From a bacterium (GTDB lineage: Bacteria; Bacillota; Bacilli; Lactobacillales; Streptococcaceae): a stretch of DNA of 64,000 nt. The stretch is taken from assembly GCA_905221235.1 (NCBI GenBank), contig CAJNCJ010000001.1, positions 124,001-188,000 on the forward strand, read 5' to 3'. The first letter of the stretch is position 1, and each line of letters begins with the position of its first letter. A model generated the notes under the pieces. The model searched no databases. It was not told the DNA's origin and worked only from the letters and a program-made list of their open reading frames with translations. Shown here piece by piece: positions 9,346 through 20,019 of this stretch. Position numbers and translations under genes: made by a program.

Positions 9346-10194
9346 CTAAATCACTGGAATATAACCCAGAGCAATACTTCCTGATCCGAGGTGTGTTCCA
9401 ATGACACTGCCAAATGTAGCTAGTGAAATATCCGTACCCACTCCAGATTCAAGCAAATGTTGACGCAATTCTTCAGCCTTTTCAGGAGCATTCCCGTGAA
9501 TGACAATGACCCGATATTGCCCTGAAGCCGTTGCTTCCTTGATAATCTCAATTAAACGCTTGGTTGCTTTCTTTTCAGTACGAACTTTTTCGTAAACTTC
9601 AATCACACCTTGGTCATTGAAATAAAGGATTGGCTTAATGCTTAGCAGATTGCCCAAAATAGCAGCCCCATTTGAAAGGCGCCCACCTTTTACCAAATGA
9701 TCCAAATCATCTACCATGATAAAAGCTGACGTACGGCTGATTTGAATGGCTAGCTTATCCTGAATGCTGACAAAATCATCGCCCTGGTCGCGCCAGTTAA
9801 AGACACTTTCAACCATAATACCCAGCGGAGCACTTGTAATCAAAGTGTCTGGAAAGGCAATGGTCAAGCCCTCATAGTCATCCACCATATACTGGATATT
9901 TTGGTAAAAACCTGAAATTCCAGAAGATAGGAAAAGCCCCAAGACATGGGTATAGCCTTGTTCTTTGAGCGAAGTTAAGATTTCATCTAACTTGGCAATA
10001 CTTGGTTGACTAGTCTTAGGCAATTCAGAAGCCTGAGCCATTTTTTGGTAAAATTCCTCAGCAGTCAGATTGATACCTTCGACATACTCCTGACCATCAA
10101 TATTGACAGGAATATCCAAGACAAACAAATCTTCTCTTTGTAAGGTCTCTGCACTGAGATAGGCAGAAGAATCTGTGATAACAGCTAATTTCAT
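9346..10194 (-). CDS. DegV family fatty-acid-binding protein
   Basis: A 282-residue DegV protein. In this family one long-chain fatty acid is bound between two domains, and some members hand exogenous fatty acid to the FakA kinase. The N-terminal AVITDSSA, the central TSQPS motif and the GGRLSN motif are all typical. Its start is two bases after the DUF1149 gene stop, so the two are cotranscribed. A separate fakA is not in the window. Which fatty acid it prefers cannot be told from the sequence. Confidence 0.88.
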   Translation of the reverse strand: MKLAVITDSSAYLSAETLQREDLFVLDIPVNIDGQEYVEGINLTAEEFYQKMAQASELPKTSQPSIAKLDEILTSLKEQGYTHVLGLFLSSGISGFYQNIQYMVDDYEGLTIAFPDTLITSAPLGIMVESVFNWRDQGDDFVSIQDKLAIQISRTSAFIMVDDLDHLVKGGRLSNGAAILGNLLSIKPILYFNDQGVIEVYEKVRTEKKATKRLIEIIKEATASGQYRVIVIHGNAPEKAEELRQHLLESGVGTDISLATFGSVIGTHLGSGSIALGYIPVI

Positions 10195-10195
10195 A

Positions 10196-10570
10196 TTAGA
10201 ACTCCAAATTGATTCCTGGTAAGTCTAATGCAATTTCAGTTACTTCGTAAGTCAAACGGTTAAGCATGTTCAAACATGGACGAGCCAATGTTTCCACTTC
10301 TTCTTGGCTCAATTCACTTGGTTCATTGACAATACGACCATCGATATGGTTCACCTGTGAGATTGTTCCACTAATGACAAACTTATCAAATACAATCATA
10401 AAGGTCAAGATGACAATCAAGGAAGTCACTTGATTTTCTTGGTCATGTTGGAGCAATTGGAAATTCACATCCACCTTGGTTTCAGGAGCTCCATTTTCAT
10501 TTTCCCATTCAAAATTACGCGCATCAAAATGATACTGACTAACAAATTCTTGTTCACGTTTAAGATTCAT
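10196..10570 (-). CDS. DUF1149 family protein
   Basis: A 124-residue acidic cytoplasmic protein of the streptococcal and lactobacillal DUF1149 family, whose function I do not know. It has alternating beta-strand-like segments, resembling SecB-like small proteins, with no signal peptide or membrane helix. AT-rich -10-like elements (TACAAT at 10608-10603 after TGG, and TATAAT at 10598-10593) lie just upstream, so it probably heads the DUF1149-degV transcript. The gap to degV is one base. Confidence 0.8.
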   Translation of the reverse strand: MNLKREQEFVSQYHFDARNFEWENENGAPETKVDVNFQLLQHDQENQVTSLIVILTFMIVFDKFVISGTISQVNHIDGRIVNEPSELSQEEVETLARPCLNMLNRLTYEVTEIALDLPGINLEF

Positions 10571-10643
10571 GTCTTTCTCCCTCGGCTACAATATTATAAG
10601 CTATTGTACCATAAATTTTTATTTTCATCTAGTTTTCTAGGAT

Positions 10644-11996
10644 TTAGTCAATCCCGATTTCAACTCGAACTACATCAGCGATGGTATCAACATAGTAGTC
10701 CACTTCTTCTGTTGTAGGCGCTTCTGCCATGACACGCAAAAGAGGCTCTGTTCCACTTGGGCGTACAAGGATACGACCATTCCCTGCCATTTCTTCTTCC
10801 ATCTTCTCGATAATAGCCTTGATAGCTGGCACTTCCATAGCCTTTTCCTTCATGGCATTTTCCACTCGTATATTGACTAATTTTTGTGGATAAATGGTTA
10901 CTTCTGCTGCCAACTCTGACAAGCTCTTACCAGTTTCCTTCATGATTTTCGTCAATTGGACTGCAGATAATTGACCGTCACCTGTGGTATTGTAATCCAT
11001 CAAAATCACGTGACCAGACTGTTCACCACCAAGGTTGTAGCCTGATTTTCTCATTTCTTCAACAACGTAGCGGTCGCCGACTGCAGTGACTTCCTTGTTA
11101 ATGCCTTCGCGGTCCAAGGCCTTGTGGAAACCAAGGTTAGACATCACAGTCGTCACAATTGTATTTTGGACCAATTGTCCTTTTTCAGAAAGGTATTTTC
11201 CGATGATGTACATGATTTTATCACCATCAACGATATCCCCATTTTCATCAACCGCAATCAAACGGTCACTGTCTCCGTCAAAGGCCAAACCGATAGCTGA
11301 CCTGCTTTCTTTGACCACTTCTTGAAGGGCTTCTGGGTGCGTAGAACCAACATTAAGGTTGATGTTAAGACCGTCTGGTGTTTCCCCGATAACCGTCAAT
11401 TGAGCACCAAGATCTGCAAAGATTTGACGGGCACTTGTAGAAGCTGCACCATTGGCCGTATCCAAGGCAACCTTCATTCCTTCAAGGGGAGTTCCAGTTG
11501 AAACCAGATATCCTTCATACTTACGCAAGCCTTCTGGATAATCTACCAAGGTTCCCAAGCCCTCTGCACTTGGACGAGGAAGAGTATCTTCCGCAGCATC
11601 TAGCAAGGCTTCAATTTCTGCTTCTTTTTCATCGTCTAGTTTGAAGCCATCACCACCAAAGAACTTGATTCCATTATCAAGGGCAGGGTTGTGGCTGGCA
11701 GAGATCATGACACCGGCACTTGCTCCCTCTGTTTTAACCAAGTAAGCTACTGCTGGTGTTGCCAGAACACCTAGTTTATATACGTGAATCCCTACTGAAA
11801 GGAGACCTGCCACCAAGGCAGATTCTAGCATTTCTCCTGAAATACGTGTATCACGCCCTACAAAGACTTTAGGTGCTTCCGTTTCATGTTGACTGAGAAC
11901 ATAGCCTCCAAAACGTCCTAATTTAAAGGCCAATTCTGGCGTTAGTTCTACGTTAGCTTCTCCACGGACTCCATCAGTCCCAAAATATTTACCCAT
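10644..11996 (-). CDS. glmM: Phosphoglucosamine mutase
   Basis: A 450-residue enzyme that converts glucosamine-6-phosphate to glucosamine-1-phosphate for peptidoglycan precursor synthesis. The active-site phosphoserine loop is [12 protein letters not shown], the metal loop is DGDSDR, the sugar loop is GGEQSGH, and the phosphate-binding loop [11 protein letters not shown] is near the C-terminus. It is the third gene of cdaA-cdaR-glmM, a conserved Firmicute arrangement. GlmM is known to bind and inhibit CdaA, so the operon links cell-wall precursor flux to c-di-AMP. Confidence 0.96.
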   Translation of the reverse strand: MGKYFGTDGVRGEANVELTPELAFKLGRFGGYVLSQHETEAPKVFVGRDTRISGEMLESALVAGLLSVGIHVYKLGVLATPAVAYLVKTEGASAGVMISASHNPALDNGIKFFGGDGFKLDDEKEAEIEALLDAAEDTLPRPSAEGLGTLVDYPEGLRKYEGYLVSTGTPLEGMKVALDTANGAASTSARQIFADLGAQLTVIGETPDGLNINLNVGSTHPEALQEVVKESRSAIGLAFDGDSDRLIAVDENGDIVDGDKIMYIIGKYLSEKGQLVQNTIVTTVMSNLGFHKALDREGINKEVTAVGDRYVVEEMRKSGYNLGGEQSGHVILMDYNTTGDGQLSAVQLTKIMKETGKSLSELAAEVTIYPQKLVNIRVENAMKEKAMEVPAIKAIIEKMEEEMAGNGRILVRPSGTEPLLRVMAEAPTTEEVDYYVDTIADVVRVEIGID

Positions 11997-12020
11997 TTTT
12001 ATAAAATCCTTTTTCTATTT

Positions 12021-12785
12021 TTAATTCGTTTTTGAACTAGTTGCTTTCGTTGACGAAGATGTCTCCGACGAACCGTTTGTACTTGAACTTGGTGATACAG
12101 GTTTTGTAGTGACCTTCATTGTCGTATCAAACGGAGTGATCACTACTGGTAAGACAACCCCGTTGTGGTCGATTGCCTGCAAAGGTACTGAACCACTGTA
12201 ATTACCTGTAATCCGTTCGCTAGTTGGTAAAAGCGCAATAACTTTGTCAATCTTAGCCAATGTTTCCTGGTCAGTTGTGACCGAAACGCGTTCATTGGAC
12301 ACGGTTACACTATCAAGTTGTAGCTTGGGATCAATTTGGCTTTGGTCAACTTGCGGCACAACAATCATCCCATCTCGCTTAACCTTCTTCCCAACTTTCA
12401 CTGTAATCTTTTGAGGCGTTGCCACAGCGGTCAATCCACTAGGAAGATTTTCAATGTTCAAGGGAACTTCAATCGTTCCAACACTAGCATCTGTCAAATC
12501 CGCTGTCACCTTAAACTTACGAGTACTTTCCTGCATTTCGCTGGCCAAGGTCACACGATTGGCACCTGTCAGCACAACGGAAACCTCTGATGCAAATCCG
12601 CTAATGAAATACTGGTCGTCATCATAATGAATATCGATAGGAACATTTGCTATCGTATTAGTGTAGGTTTCTGATTTGACCTGCCTTGCGGTATTGCTAT
12701 TTTGAAAGTTGGTTGACGTTGCATAGATAAATAAGACACAAGCAAAAAAGAGAGATGAAATGATATATAGACTATTTTTTCTCAT
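12021..12785 (-). CDS. cdaR: CdaR (YbbR-domain) regulator of c-di-AMP synthesis
   Basis: A 254-residue membrane-anchored protein with one N-terminal helix (residues about 7-23) and two extracytoplasmic YbbR domains covering residues about 50-210. The tail is rich in Ser and Thr. CdaR modulates the cyclase CdaA. The start overlaps the cdaA end by 14 bases. The low-complexity Ser/Thr tail is probably wall-facing. Confidence 0.9.
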   Translation of the reverse strand: MRKNSLYIISSLFFACVLFIYATSTNFQNSNTARQVKSETYTNTIANVPIDIHYDDDQYFISGFASEVSVVLTGANRVTLASEMQESTRKFKVTADLTDASVGTIEVPLNIENLPSGLTAVATPQKITVKVGKKVKRDGMIVVPQVDQSQIDPKLQLDSVTVSNERVSVTTDQETLAKIDKVIALLPTSERITGNYSGSVPLQAIDHNGVVLPVVITPFDTTMKVTTKPVSPSSSTNGSSETSSSTKATSSKTN

Positions 12786-13629
12786 ATTTCCAACCTCCTA
12801 GCAAACGGTCCTTGAAACTGACTTTTTCCTCAACAGCTGGCAAAAGAATTGCTCGTAGCTCTGCTTCAAATTCTTCAAGAGTCAAGTCATGCTTGAAGAC
12901 CCCATTATAGGTAATAGAAATGCCACCTGTTTCCTCTGAGACGATGAAGGTCAAGGCATCGGATACTTCTGATAAACCGATAGCCGCCCGGTGTCTGGTC
13001 CCAAATTCCTTAGAAATTCCTGTACTTTCTGTCAAGGGCAGATAGGCAGAGGTGACTGCAATACGATTTTCTCTGATAATCACAGCACCATCATGTAGAG
13101 GAGTGTTGGGAATAAAAATATTGATGAGGAGTTCTGCTGAAATTTTGGCATCCAAGGGAATTCCTGTCGCAATATATTCTTGTAAGGTCCGAACTCGTTG
13201 AATAGCAACCAGAGCACCAATCTTACGAGGGCTCATGTATTCAACTGATTTGACAAAGGCACGAATCATTTTCTCTTCTGCACTAATTTGGGTAGTAGAA
13301 AAGAAATCTGTCGCCCTTCCCAAGCGTTCCAAACCAGTCCGAATCTCTGGAGAGAAGATAACAACCGCAGCAATAACCCCATAAGTGATAATCTGGTTAA
13401 TCAACCAAGAAATCGTTGTTAAACCAAGGATATTGGCCACAACCTGAGCTAATACAAAGATCAAGACCCCACGCACCAAAATCATAATCTTGGTGCCAGC
13501 TATCGCTTTTGTAAAACGATATAAAATATAGGCCACAATCAAAATATCAAACAGATTGATGGCAATACTCCAAGGACTAGAAAACAAGCTAGTCCAATAT
13601 TGCAGGTTGGATAATTGTTGAAAGTTCAT
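12772..13629 (-). CDS. cdaA: Diadenylate cyclase (c-di-AMP synthase)
   Basis: A 285-residue membrane diadenylate cyclase that joins two ATP into c-di-AMP. Three membrane helices cover residues about 15-85. The DAC domain carries the catalytic DGAVII and the nucleotide-binding GTRHRAA motifs. I start it at the ATG giving MNFQQLSN because GGAGACAGC precedes it at the right distance. A longer frame upstream reads through the promoter. It heads the cdaA-cdaR-glmM operon. Confidence 0.95.
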   Translation of the reverse strand: MNFQQLSNLQYWTSLFSSPWSIAINLFDILIVAYILYRFTKAIAGTKIMILVRGVLIFVLAQVVANILGLTTISWLINQIITYGVIAAVVIFSPEIRTGLERLGRATDFFSTTQISAEEKMIRAFVKSVEYMSPRKIGALVAIQRVRTLQEYIATGIPLDAKISAELLINIFIPNTPLHDGAVIIRENRIAVTSAYLPLTESTGISKEFGTRHRAAIGLSEVSDALTFIVSEETGGISITYNGVFKHDLTLEEFEAELRAILLPAVEEKVSFKDRLLGGWKYEKK

Positions 13630-13665
13630 CTGCTGTCTCCTCTCTGTCCAAACACGTTCCTCTCT

Positions 13666-13671
13666 ATTATA
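13666..13671 (-). promoter_or_regulatory. Extended -10 of the cdaA operon
   Basis: TGGTATAAT on the minus strand, 37 bases before the cdaA start. No good -35 is seen. Confidence 0.5.
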
Positions 13672-13766
13672 CCATTTTTCTGGCATTTTTTTCCCTATCC
13701 TACTTCATTTTAAATTAAGGAAAAATATGATAAAATAAACTGACTAGAAAAAACAAAGGAGAAACC

Positions 13767-14735
13767 ATGTCTCAACTCTATGATATTACCATTGTAGGTG
13801 GTGGTCCCGTCGGGCTTTTTGCAGCCTTCTATGCCCACCTACGCCAAGCCAAGGTCCAAATCATCGACTCTCTTCCACAACTAGGTGGACAACCTGCTAT
13901 TCTCTATCCTGAAAAGGAAATCCTAGATGTACCAGGTTTCCCAAATCTGACTGGAGAAGAGTTGACTAACCGTCTAATCGAGCAATTAAATGGATTTGAT
14001 ACCCCTATCCATCTCAATGAAACGGTTCTTGAGATTGAAAAACAAGAAGAAGGCTTTGTCATCACAACTTCTAAAGGAAGTCACCTGTCTAAAACTGTTA
14101 TCATCGCTATGGGTGGCGGTGCCTTTAAACCACGTCCGCTGGAACTAGAAGGCGTTGAAGGCTATGAAAATATCCACTACCACGTTTCCAACATCCAGCA
14201 ATATGCTGGTAAGAAAGTGACGATTCTTGGTGGAGGAGACTCGGCTGTGGATTGGGCTTTGGCTTTTGAAAAAATTGCGCCAACTACCCTTGTTCACCGC
14301 AGAGATAATTTTCGTGCCTTGGAACATAGTGTCCAAGCCTTGCAAGAATCATCTGTAACCATCAAGACACCATTTGTTCCTAGCCAACTCCTTGGGGATG
14401 GAAAAACGCTTGATAAACTTGAAATCACAAAAGTTAAATCTGACGAAACAGAAACGATTGACCTAGACCACCTCTTTGTCAACTATGGTTTCAAATCTTC
14501 TGTCGGTAACCTTAAAAACTGGGGGCTGGACCTCAACCGCCACAAGATTATCGTCAACAGCAAACAAGAATCCAGCCAAGCAGGTATCTATGCTATCGGT
14601 GACTGCTGCTACTATGACGGAAAAATTGATTTGATTGCGACAGGACTGGGCGAAGCTCCAACTGCTGTCAACAATGCCATCAACTATATCGACCCTGAGC
14701 AAAAAGTACAACCAAAACACTCAACCAGTTTATAA
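13767..14735 (+). CDS. Ferredoxin/flavodoxin-NADP reductase (YumC type)
   Basis: A 322-residue flavoprotein of the thioredoxin-reductase-like ferredoxin-NADP reductase group. FAD-binding GGGPVGLFAA is at the N-terminus, the NADPH-binding GGGDSAVDWA is central, and the C-terminal FAD motif is YAIGDC. The CxxC of true thioredoxin reductases is absent, which separates it from TrxB. It is likely to reduce flavodoxin or ferredoxin. It is a single-gene unit, divergent from cdaA and convergent with whiA, with a shared terminator. Confidence 0.9.
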   Translation: MSQLYDITIVGGGPVGLFAAFYAHLRQAKVQIIDSLPQLGGQPAILYPEKEILDVPGFPNLTGEELTNRLIEQLNGFDTPIHLNETVLEIEKQEEGFVITTSKGSHLSKTVIIAMGGGAFKPRPLELEGVEGYENIHYHVSNIQQYAGKKVTILGGGDSAVDWALAFEKIAPTTLVHRRDNFRALEHSVQALQESSVTIKTPFVPSQLLGDGKTLDKLEITKVKSDETETIDLDHLFVNYGFKSSVGNLKNWGLDLNRHKIIVNSKQESSQAGIYAIGDCCYYDGKIDLIATGLGEAPTAVNNAINYIDPEQKVQPKHSTSL

Positions 14736-14740
14736 AAAAG

Positions 14741-14768
14741 AACCACGAGTCAAATACGATTCGTGGTT
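14741..14768 (+). terminator. Bidirectional terminator between the reductase gene and whiA
   Basis: Perfect arms AACCACGA/TCGTGGTT flanked by an A run on one side and a T run on the other, so it can serve both convergent genes. It abuts the whiA stop. Confidence 0.85.
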
Positions 14769-15680
14769 TTATAGTTCATCCGCTATCTTATTGATTTTTC
14801 TGAGTCTGTGGTTGACACCACTTTTAGTAAGGGGAGTGCTGAGGCTATCTGCCAACTGCTGGATAGAGTAGTCTGGGTGCTGAATCCGCAGCTGCGCCAC
14901 CTCCTGTAAATCCACTGGCAAATTCTCTAGTCCCATAATATCTTTGATTTTGCTGATATTGTTGATGGTCTTCATGCTGGCAGAAACTGTCCGAGCGATA
15001 TTAGCTGTTTCAGCATTGTTGGCCCGATTGAGGTCGTTACGTGTTTCTCGTAAAATCTTAACCCGCTCAAAATCATCACGTGCCTGCATGGCTCCGATGA
15101 CAATCAAGAAGTCCATAATGTCTTCGGCTCGCTGGAGATAGGTCACAGCCCCCTTCTTGCGCTCAAGCACCTTAGCATCTAGTAAAAATTGCTGGAGAAG
15201 TGAGGCAATCCCTTGCGCGTGGTCCAGATAGACAGAACTGATTTCCAACTGGTACTTACCTGATTCAGGGTCACGAATGCTTCCATTTGCCAAGAAAGCG
15301 CCACAGAGATAGGCACGGCCTGCTTCCTCGTCTGATAAAATTGCCTCATCAATACCTGTTTCTAGGCCAAAGAAGGAGTCGGCCAAGTGCAAATCACTCA
15401 GCAAGTCCTGCACCTTTTCATCCGTAAAAACGGTATAGACTCGATTCTTGCGAAGATTGCTCCTTTGGTGATGGCGAATTTCTGATTTGATTTCATAGAA
15501 ATGGAGAAAGGACTCATAGAGGTGACGAGCCAGTTTGGCATTTTCTGTCACGACTGACAAGGTCAAGCCTGAAGTTGAGAGACCAATGCTACCAGACATC
15601 TTGATAATGGCAGATAATTCATGCCGGCTCAGATGGTGTTGACCTAGGATTTCTTCTTTTACTGCTACTGTGAAACTCAT
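14769..15680 (-). CDS. whiA: WhiA, DNA-binding cell-division/metabolic regulator
   Basis: A 303-residue protein combining a degenerate LAGLIDADG-like N-terminal domain (residues about 20-180) with a C-terminal helix-turn-helix ([10 protein letters not shown]...[11 protein letters not shown]). In Actinobacteria it controls sporulation division genes. In Firmicutes it affects division and metabolism by an unclear route. The start overlaps the yvcK stop by four bases, completing the conserved rapZ-yvcK-whiA operon. Confidence 0.95.
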   Translation of the reverse strand: MSFTVAVKEEILGQHHLSRHELSAIIKMSGSIGLSTSGLTLSVVTENAKLARHLYESFLHFYEIKSEIRHHQRSNLRKNRVYTVFTDEKVQDLLSDLHLADSFFGLETGIDEAILSDEEAGRAYLCGAFLANGSIRDPESGKYQLEISSVYLDHAQGIASLLQQFLLDAKVLERKKGAVTYLQRAEDIMDFLIVIGAMQARDDFERVKILRETRNDLNRANNAETANIARTVSASMKTINNISKIKDIMGLENLPVDLQEVAQLRIQHPDYSIQQLADSLSTPLTKSGVNHRLRKINKIADEL

Positions 15681-16654
15681 TTTCTCACCTGTATAATCCG
15701 CATCAACTCATCCACAATCAAATCTCCATCGTGGAAGGCACCTCCATTTTCCAGACGAAGGAAGTTGGATGAAATCACGCGCGGAACTTGCTTACAAAGG
15801 CCAGCAAAGTCATGATCTACTTGCACCAAGTATTCATCAAAACGGTTGGAATTCATATATTCCTGAGGCACTTTTTCGATATTCACCAAGACCGTATCAA
15901 TAAAAGCTCGGCCAAGGTGGCGATGTAAGACTTCCACGTGGTCGCTATCTGTAAAGTGTTCCGTCTCCCCACGTTGGGTCATGATATTGCAGACATAGGC
16001 GATTTCTGCCTTGGTTTCCAAAAGAGCCTGGCCGATTTCTTTAATCACGATATTGGGCAAAATAGAGGTAAAAAGAGAACCAGGCCCGAGGACAATCATG
16101 TCACTTTCAAGAATGGTCTGCACAACTCGACGGCTAGCCAGAGGTGTATCATCATTGAGAGTATTGGTCACATAGACATGCTCAATCATGCCCGGATGGT
16201 CTGCAATATGACTCTCGCCAGCCACTTCCGTCCCATCCTGAAAGACTGCATGAAGAGTCAAAGGATGGTCACTGGAAGGATAAATCTTCCCAGTTGTGTG
16301 GAAAAATTTGCTCAGCAATTGCATGGCATTATAGGTCGAACCCTGCATTTCTGACAGACCTGCAATAATGAGATTGCCCAATGGATGACCAGCAAAGGCT
16401 CCGGCATCCTCAGAAAAGCGATACTGAAAGACCTTCTCATAAAACTTAGGCATATCCGACATAGCTACAAGAACATTGCGGAGATCACCCGGCGGTGTCA
16501 ACTGCTGCATATTTTTTCGGAGCTCACCTGAAGAACCACCATCATCTGCCACCGTTACGATAGCAGCGATTTCCACATCTTTTTCCCGCAGACTTTTAAG
16601 GATGACAGGGATTCCAGTCCCTCCACCAATCACCGTTATCTTTGGTTTTCTCAT
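15677..16654 (-). CDS. yvcK: YvcK/GlmR family UDP-sugar-binding regulator
   Basis: A 325-residue protein with the Rossmann-like [14 protein letters not shown]-terminus and [10 protein letters not shown], typical of the CofD-like YvcK/GlmR group. Members bind UDP-GlcNAc and promote peptidoglycan precursor synthesis on gluconeogenic growth. It overlaps rapZ by four bases upstream and whiA by four bases downstream. Length is normal. Confidence 0.94.
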   Translation of the reverse strand: MRKPKITVIGGGTGIPVILKSLREKDVEIAAIVTVADDGGSSGELRKNMQQLTPPGDLRNVLVAMSDMPKFYEKVFQYRFSEDAGAFAGHPLGNLIIAGLSEMQGSTYNAMQLLSKFFHTTGKIYPSSDHPLTLHAVFQDGTEVAGESHIADHPGMIEHVYVTNTLNDDTPLASRRVVQTILESDMIVLGPGSLFTSILPNIVIKEIGQALLETKAEIAYVCNIMTQRGETEHFTDSDHVEVLHRHLGRAFIDTVLVNIEKVPQEYMNSNRFDEYLVQVDHDFAGLCKQVPRVISSNFLRLENGGAFHDGDLIVDELMRIIQVRK

Positions 16655-17541
16655 GAACGGTTTACCGTTTCCTTTCTTCGGTCTTTATCGCGATGTCCTT
16701 CATTGACAGGCCAATTCTTGGATAAATCTTGCGCCAAGCGTTTAGCAAAAGCCACACTACGGTGTTGCCCACCCGTACAACCCATGGCAATAGTTAAAAC
16801 AGACTTACCTTCCTTTTGGTAACTTGGCAAAATCGGTTCAATCAAGGCCAACAAATGTTGATAAAAGTCTTCGGACTCTGGATGGTTCATGACATAGTGA
16901 TACACTGGTTCATCCACACCCGTTTGATTACGCAGTTCCGGTAGGTAGTAGGGATTTGGCAAGAAACGGACATCAAAGACCAAGTCCGCATCAATTGGGA
17001 TTCCATATTTAAAGCCAAAAGACATGACTTCGATACGGAAAGACTGGGCTTGTTCCTGATCTGAAAACTGCTCTGCAAGGGTTTTGCGCAGCTCACGAGG
17101 AGTAAGTTCAGTCGTATCCACCACATTTTGGCTCATATTTTTTAAAGGCGCCAAGAGTTCACGTTCCAGCTTAATTCCATCTAAAATACGACCGTCTGCT
17201 GCTAGAGGGTGACTTCGTCTGGTTTCCTTGTAACGAGCGACCAATTCCTTATCAGCTGCATCCAAAAAGAGAATTTTAAAGTCCATTTCTTCCTTGTTTT
17301 CCAACTCATCCAAAACAGCTTGAATCTCTGAAAAGAAAGAACGGCTACGCATATCTACTACCAAAGCCAACTTATGGTCATCTTCCTTTGTTTCTACCAA
17401 CTGCAAAAACTTAGGCAAGAGAGCTGGCGGCATATTGTCAATAGTAAAATAACCCAAATCTTCGAAGGACTGAATGGCAACTGTTTTCCCTGCGCCACTC
17501 ATCCCTGTTACAATCACCAAGTGAAGTTGTTTCTTTGTCAT
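16651..17541 (-). CDS. rapZ: RapZ/YvcJ nucleotide-binding protein
   Basis: A 296-residue P-loop protein. Walker A is GMSGAGKT near residue 14 and the C-terminal conserved motif is [10 protein letters not shown]. In enterobacteria RapZ routes the GlmZ small RNA to RNase E and senses glucosamine-6-phosphate. In Firmicutes the YvcJ orthologue hydrolyses nucleotides and its target is unclear. It heads the rapZ-yvcK-whiA operon, whose stop/start overlaps are all four bases. Confidence 0.94.
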   Translation of the reverse strand: MTKKQLHLVIVTGMSGAGKTVAIQSFEDLGYFTIDNMPPALLPKFLQLVETKEDDHKLALVVDMRSRSFFSEIQAVLDELENKEEMDFKILFLDAADKELVARYKETRRSHPLAADGRILDGIKLERELLAPLKNMSQNVVDTTELTPRELRKTLAEQFSDQEQAQSFRIEVMSFGFKYGIPIDADLVFDVRFLPNPYYLPELRNQTGVDEPVYHYVMNHPESEDFYQHLLALIEPILPSYQKEGKSVLTIAMGCTGGQHRSVAFAKRLAQDLSKNWPVNEGHRDKDRRKETVNRS

Positions 17542-17562
17542 CTTTTTCTCCTTATATCAAAA

Positions 17563-17585
17563 GAAGTTTGGCAACACCAAACTTC
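17563..17585 (-). terminator. Intrinsic terminator of ridA
   Basis: Perfect 9-bp arms GAAGTTTGG/CCAAACTTC with a 5-base loop and a TTTTGAT tail on the minus strand, between ridA and rapZ. The short T run suggests partial read-through into rapZ. Confidence 0.75.
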
Positions 17586-17592
17586 AACTAGC

Positions 17593-17973
17593 TTATCCAA
17601 TCTCTGCGATGACTTCAATTTCGACTTTTACATCACGAGGAAGACGAGCTACCTCTACTGCTGAACGAGCTGGAAATTCCTCTTTAAAGGCCGTTTGGTA
17701 AACCTCGTTAAAAGGAACAAAGTCGTTCATATCGCTCAAGAAACAAGTTGTTTTGACAACATGGTCAAAGTCAGTTTCTGCTTCTGCCAAAATAGCACCG
17801 ATGTTTTTCAAAACTTGTTCTGTCTGTTCTTGGATCGTTTCTCCAACGATTTCCCCAGTTTCAGGAGAGAGAGGAACTTGACCACTAGCAAACAAAAGGT
17901 TGCCAACGATTTTTCCTTGAACATATGGTCCGATAGCCTTTGGGGCCTTATCTGTATGAATTGTTTTTGCCAT
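17593..17973 (-). CDS. ridA: RidA family reactive enamine/imine deaminase
   Basis: A 126-residue RidA (YjgF/YER057c/UK114) protein that hydrolyses reactive 2-aminoacrylate-type intermediates released by PLP enzymes. APKAIGPY, FASGQVPL and the C-terminal RSAVEVARLPRDVKVEIE with the catalytic Arg are present. It follows engB by 10 bases and ends at its own terminator. Confidence 0.93.
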   Translation of the reverse strand: MAKTIHTDKAPKAIGPYVQGKIVGNLLFASGQVPLSPETGEIVGETIQEQTEQVLKNIGAILAEAETDFDHVVKTTCFLSDMNDFVPFNEVYQTAFKEEFPARSAVEVARLPRDVKVEIEVIAEIG

Positions 17974-17983
17974 TTTCTTTTCC

Positions 17984-18571
17984 TCACAATTTTTCTAAGA
18001 TTGCATCCCAAGCCTCATCCATCCCTGCCTTGCTGACAGATGAAAAGAGGATGAAGTCATCACTTGGGTCAAAGTTTAATTTCTTTTTGATTGCTGATTC
18101 GTGTTTGTTCCATTTACCACGAGGAATCTTGTCCGCCTTGGTCGCAACGATGATAACCGGAATCTCATAATATTTGAGAAATTCGTACATCTGTACATCA
18201 TCTGCTGACGGGTCATGACGAAGGTCAACTAAACTGACTACCGCACGGAGATTTTCTCGAGTTGTCAGATACTCCTCAATCATGCGCCCCCACTTTTCAC
18301 GTTCCTTTTTGGAAACACGGGCATAACCATAACCAGGCACATCCACAAAGCGCATCTTGTCGTCAATGTTAAAGAAGTTAAGAAGCTGGGTTTTCCCAGG
18401 TTTTCCTGACGTACGAGCCAGATTCTTACGGTTCAGCATGGTATTGATAAAGCTAGATTTACCAACATTTGAACGCCCTGCTAGGGCAATCTCTGGCAGT
18501 TCATCCTGTGGGTAGTGGGATTTATTGGCCGCACTGAGCAAGATTTCTGCATTGTGTGTATTAAGTTCCAT
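17984..18571 (-). CDS. engB: Ribosome biogenesis GTPase EngB/YsxC
   Basis: A 195-residue GTPase needed for maturation of the large ribosomal subunit. G1 is GRSNVGKS, G3 is DVPGYGYA, and G4 is TKADK. I start at the ATG giving MELNTHN, with AGAGG 5 bases upstream. A GTG two codons earlier is in frame but overlaps that site. It lies 8 bases after the clpX stop, the usual clpX-engB pairing. Confidence 0.95.
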   Translation of the reverse strand: MELNTHNAEILLSAANKSHYPQDELPEIALAGRSNVGKSSFINTMLNRKNLARTSGKPGKTQLLNFFNIDDKMRFVDVPGYGYARVSKKEREKWGRMIEEYLTTRENLRAVVSLVDLRHDPSADDVQMYEFLKYYEIPVIIVATKADKIPRGKWNKHESAIKKKLNFDPSDDFILFSSVSKAGMDEAWDAILEKL

Positions 18572-18579
18572 AGTCACCT

Positions 18580-19812
18580 CTAGGCTGTTTCTAGGATCGG
18601 TTTATCCGTTCCATCGACAGCTTCTTTTGTGATGCGGACCAATTTCACATTCTCCTGACTCGGTACTTCAAACATGACATCTAGCATGGTTTCTTCGATG
18701 ATCGAGCGAAGACCACGCGCACCAGTTTTGCGTTCGATGGCTTTATTTGCAATCTCTTGAAGGGCTTCGTCATCAAATTCCAACTCGACATCATCATAAG
18801 AAAGCAAGGTTTGGTATTGTTTGACCAAGGCATTTCTTGGCTCTTTCAAGATACGCACTAAGTCATCAACCGTCAATTGTTCAAGAGCTGCAAAGACTGG
18901 CAAGCGTCCAATCAACTCAGGGATAATACCAAATTTTTGAATATCTTCTGCGATGATTTCTTGCATGTATGAGCTGTTTTCATCAATCGCTTTATTGTTT
19001 TGACCGAAGCCAATAACCTTTTCACCCAGACGTTGTTTGACGATTTCTTCAATGCCATCAAAGGCACCACCCACGATGAAGAGGATATTTTTAGTATCCA
19101 CTTGAATCATTTCTTGTTGCGGATGTTTGCGACCACCTTGAGGCGGTACGCTGGCAACAGTTCCCTCGATAATCTTGAGAAGGGCTTGTTGTACCCCTTC
19201 ACCAGAAACATCACGTGTGATAGACACATTCTCACTCTTCTTGGCAATCTTGTCAATTTCATCCACGTAGATAATCCCACGCTCTGCTCGCTCAATGTTA
19301 AAGTCAGCAGCCTGCAAGAGTTTGAGGAGGATATTTTCCACGTCCTCACCCACATAACCAGCCTCCGTAAGAGCTGTCGCATCTGCAATGGCAAAAGGCA
19401 CATTCAAGCTTTTAGCCAAGGTCTGGGCCAAGAAAGTTTTCCCTGAACCAGTTGGTCCAATCATCAAGATGTTTGACTTCTGCAAATCTACATCTTCCGA
19501 CTCTTCACGCGTATCGTGGAAATTGATGCGTTTGTAGTGGTTGTATACAGCTACTGCCAAGGCTCGTTTGGCACGATCTTGACCGATTACATAGTGGTTC
19601 AAGATATGGAGGAGTTCAATTGGTTTTGGCACTTCAGACAAGTCTGCCAAGACTTCCTCCGCCAACTCCTCCCGAATGATCTCCTGGGCTAACTCCACAC
19701 ATTCATTACAGATAAAGGCGTTGTTGCCTGCGATTATTTTTTGTACTTCTTCTTGGCTTTTGCCACAAAATGAGCAATAAACCATCATATCATTATTCCT
19801 AGTTGTAGGCAT
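18580..19812 (-). CDS. clpX: ClpX, ATPase subunit of the ClpXP protease
   Basis: A 410-residue AAA+ unfoldase that feeds tagged and regulatory proteins to ClpP. The N-terminal C4 zinc domain (CSFCGKSQ ... CNEC) covers residues about 13-37. Walker A is GPTGSGKT, Walker B is IIYVDEID, and the ClpP-binding loop IGF is in VIGFGQNN. Length is normal. clpX is downstream of dfrA and a small membrane protein gene, an arrangement shared with the pneumococcus. Confidence 0.97.
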   Translation of the reverse strand: MPTTRNNDMMVYCSFCGKSQEEVQKIIAGNNAFICNECVELAQEIIREELAEEVLADLSEVPKPIELLHILNHYVIGQDRAKRALAVAVYNHYKRINFHDTREESEDVDLQKSNILMIGPTGSGKTFLAQTLAKSLNVPFAIADATALTEAGYVGEDVENILLKLLQAADFNIERAERGIIYVDEIDKIAKKSENVSITRDVSGEGVQQALLKIIEGTVASVPPQGGRKHPQQEMIQVDTKNILFIVGGAFDGIEEIVKQRLGEKVIGFGQNNKAIDENSSYMQEIIAEDIQKFGIIPELIGRLPVFAALEQLTVDDLVRILKEPRNALVKQYQTLLSYDDVELEFDDEALQEIANKAIERKTGARGLRSIIEETMLDVMFEVPSQENVKLVRITKEAVDGTDKPILETA

Positions 19813-19848
19813 GATTTCCTTCCGTTCTATTCTATACTGTCATTCTAT

Positions 19849-20019
19849 CTAAAATAAGGTCATGTAAAAAGCATGGATACTATTGACCAAATTGGTAAAG
19901 GCATTTAACCAGAGCAGGACAGAAAGTCCATAACGCTTTTTACGAAAAGCCTGTGCCCCTGCAAGCAAGCAGACCAAACACAGCATGGCTGTGAAAAAAC
20001 CAAATATACTACGTTCCAT
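19849..20019 (-). CDS. Small membrane protein, 56 residues, coupled to dfrA
   Basis: An ATG at 20019 shares its A with the last base of the dfrA stop (TAATG), so translation is coupled to dfrA. The stop is TAG at 19849. The product has a hydrophobic N-terminal helix (residues about 5-24), a basic break (FRKKRYG), and a second hydrophobic segment ending in LWLNAFTNLVNSIHAF. This looks like a two-helix hairpin in the membrane. I recall a hypothetical protein of this kind between dfr and clpX in pneumococci. Function is unknown. Confidence 0.75.
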   Translation of the reverse strand: MERSIFGFFTAMLCLVCLLAGAQAFRKKRYGLSVLLWLNAFTNLVNSIHAFYMTLF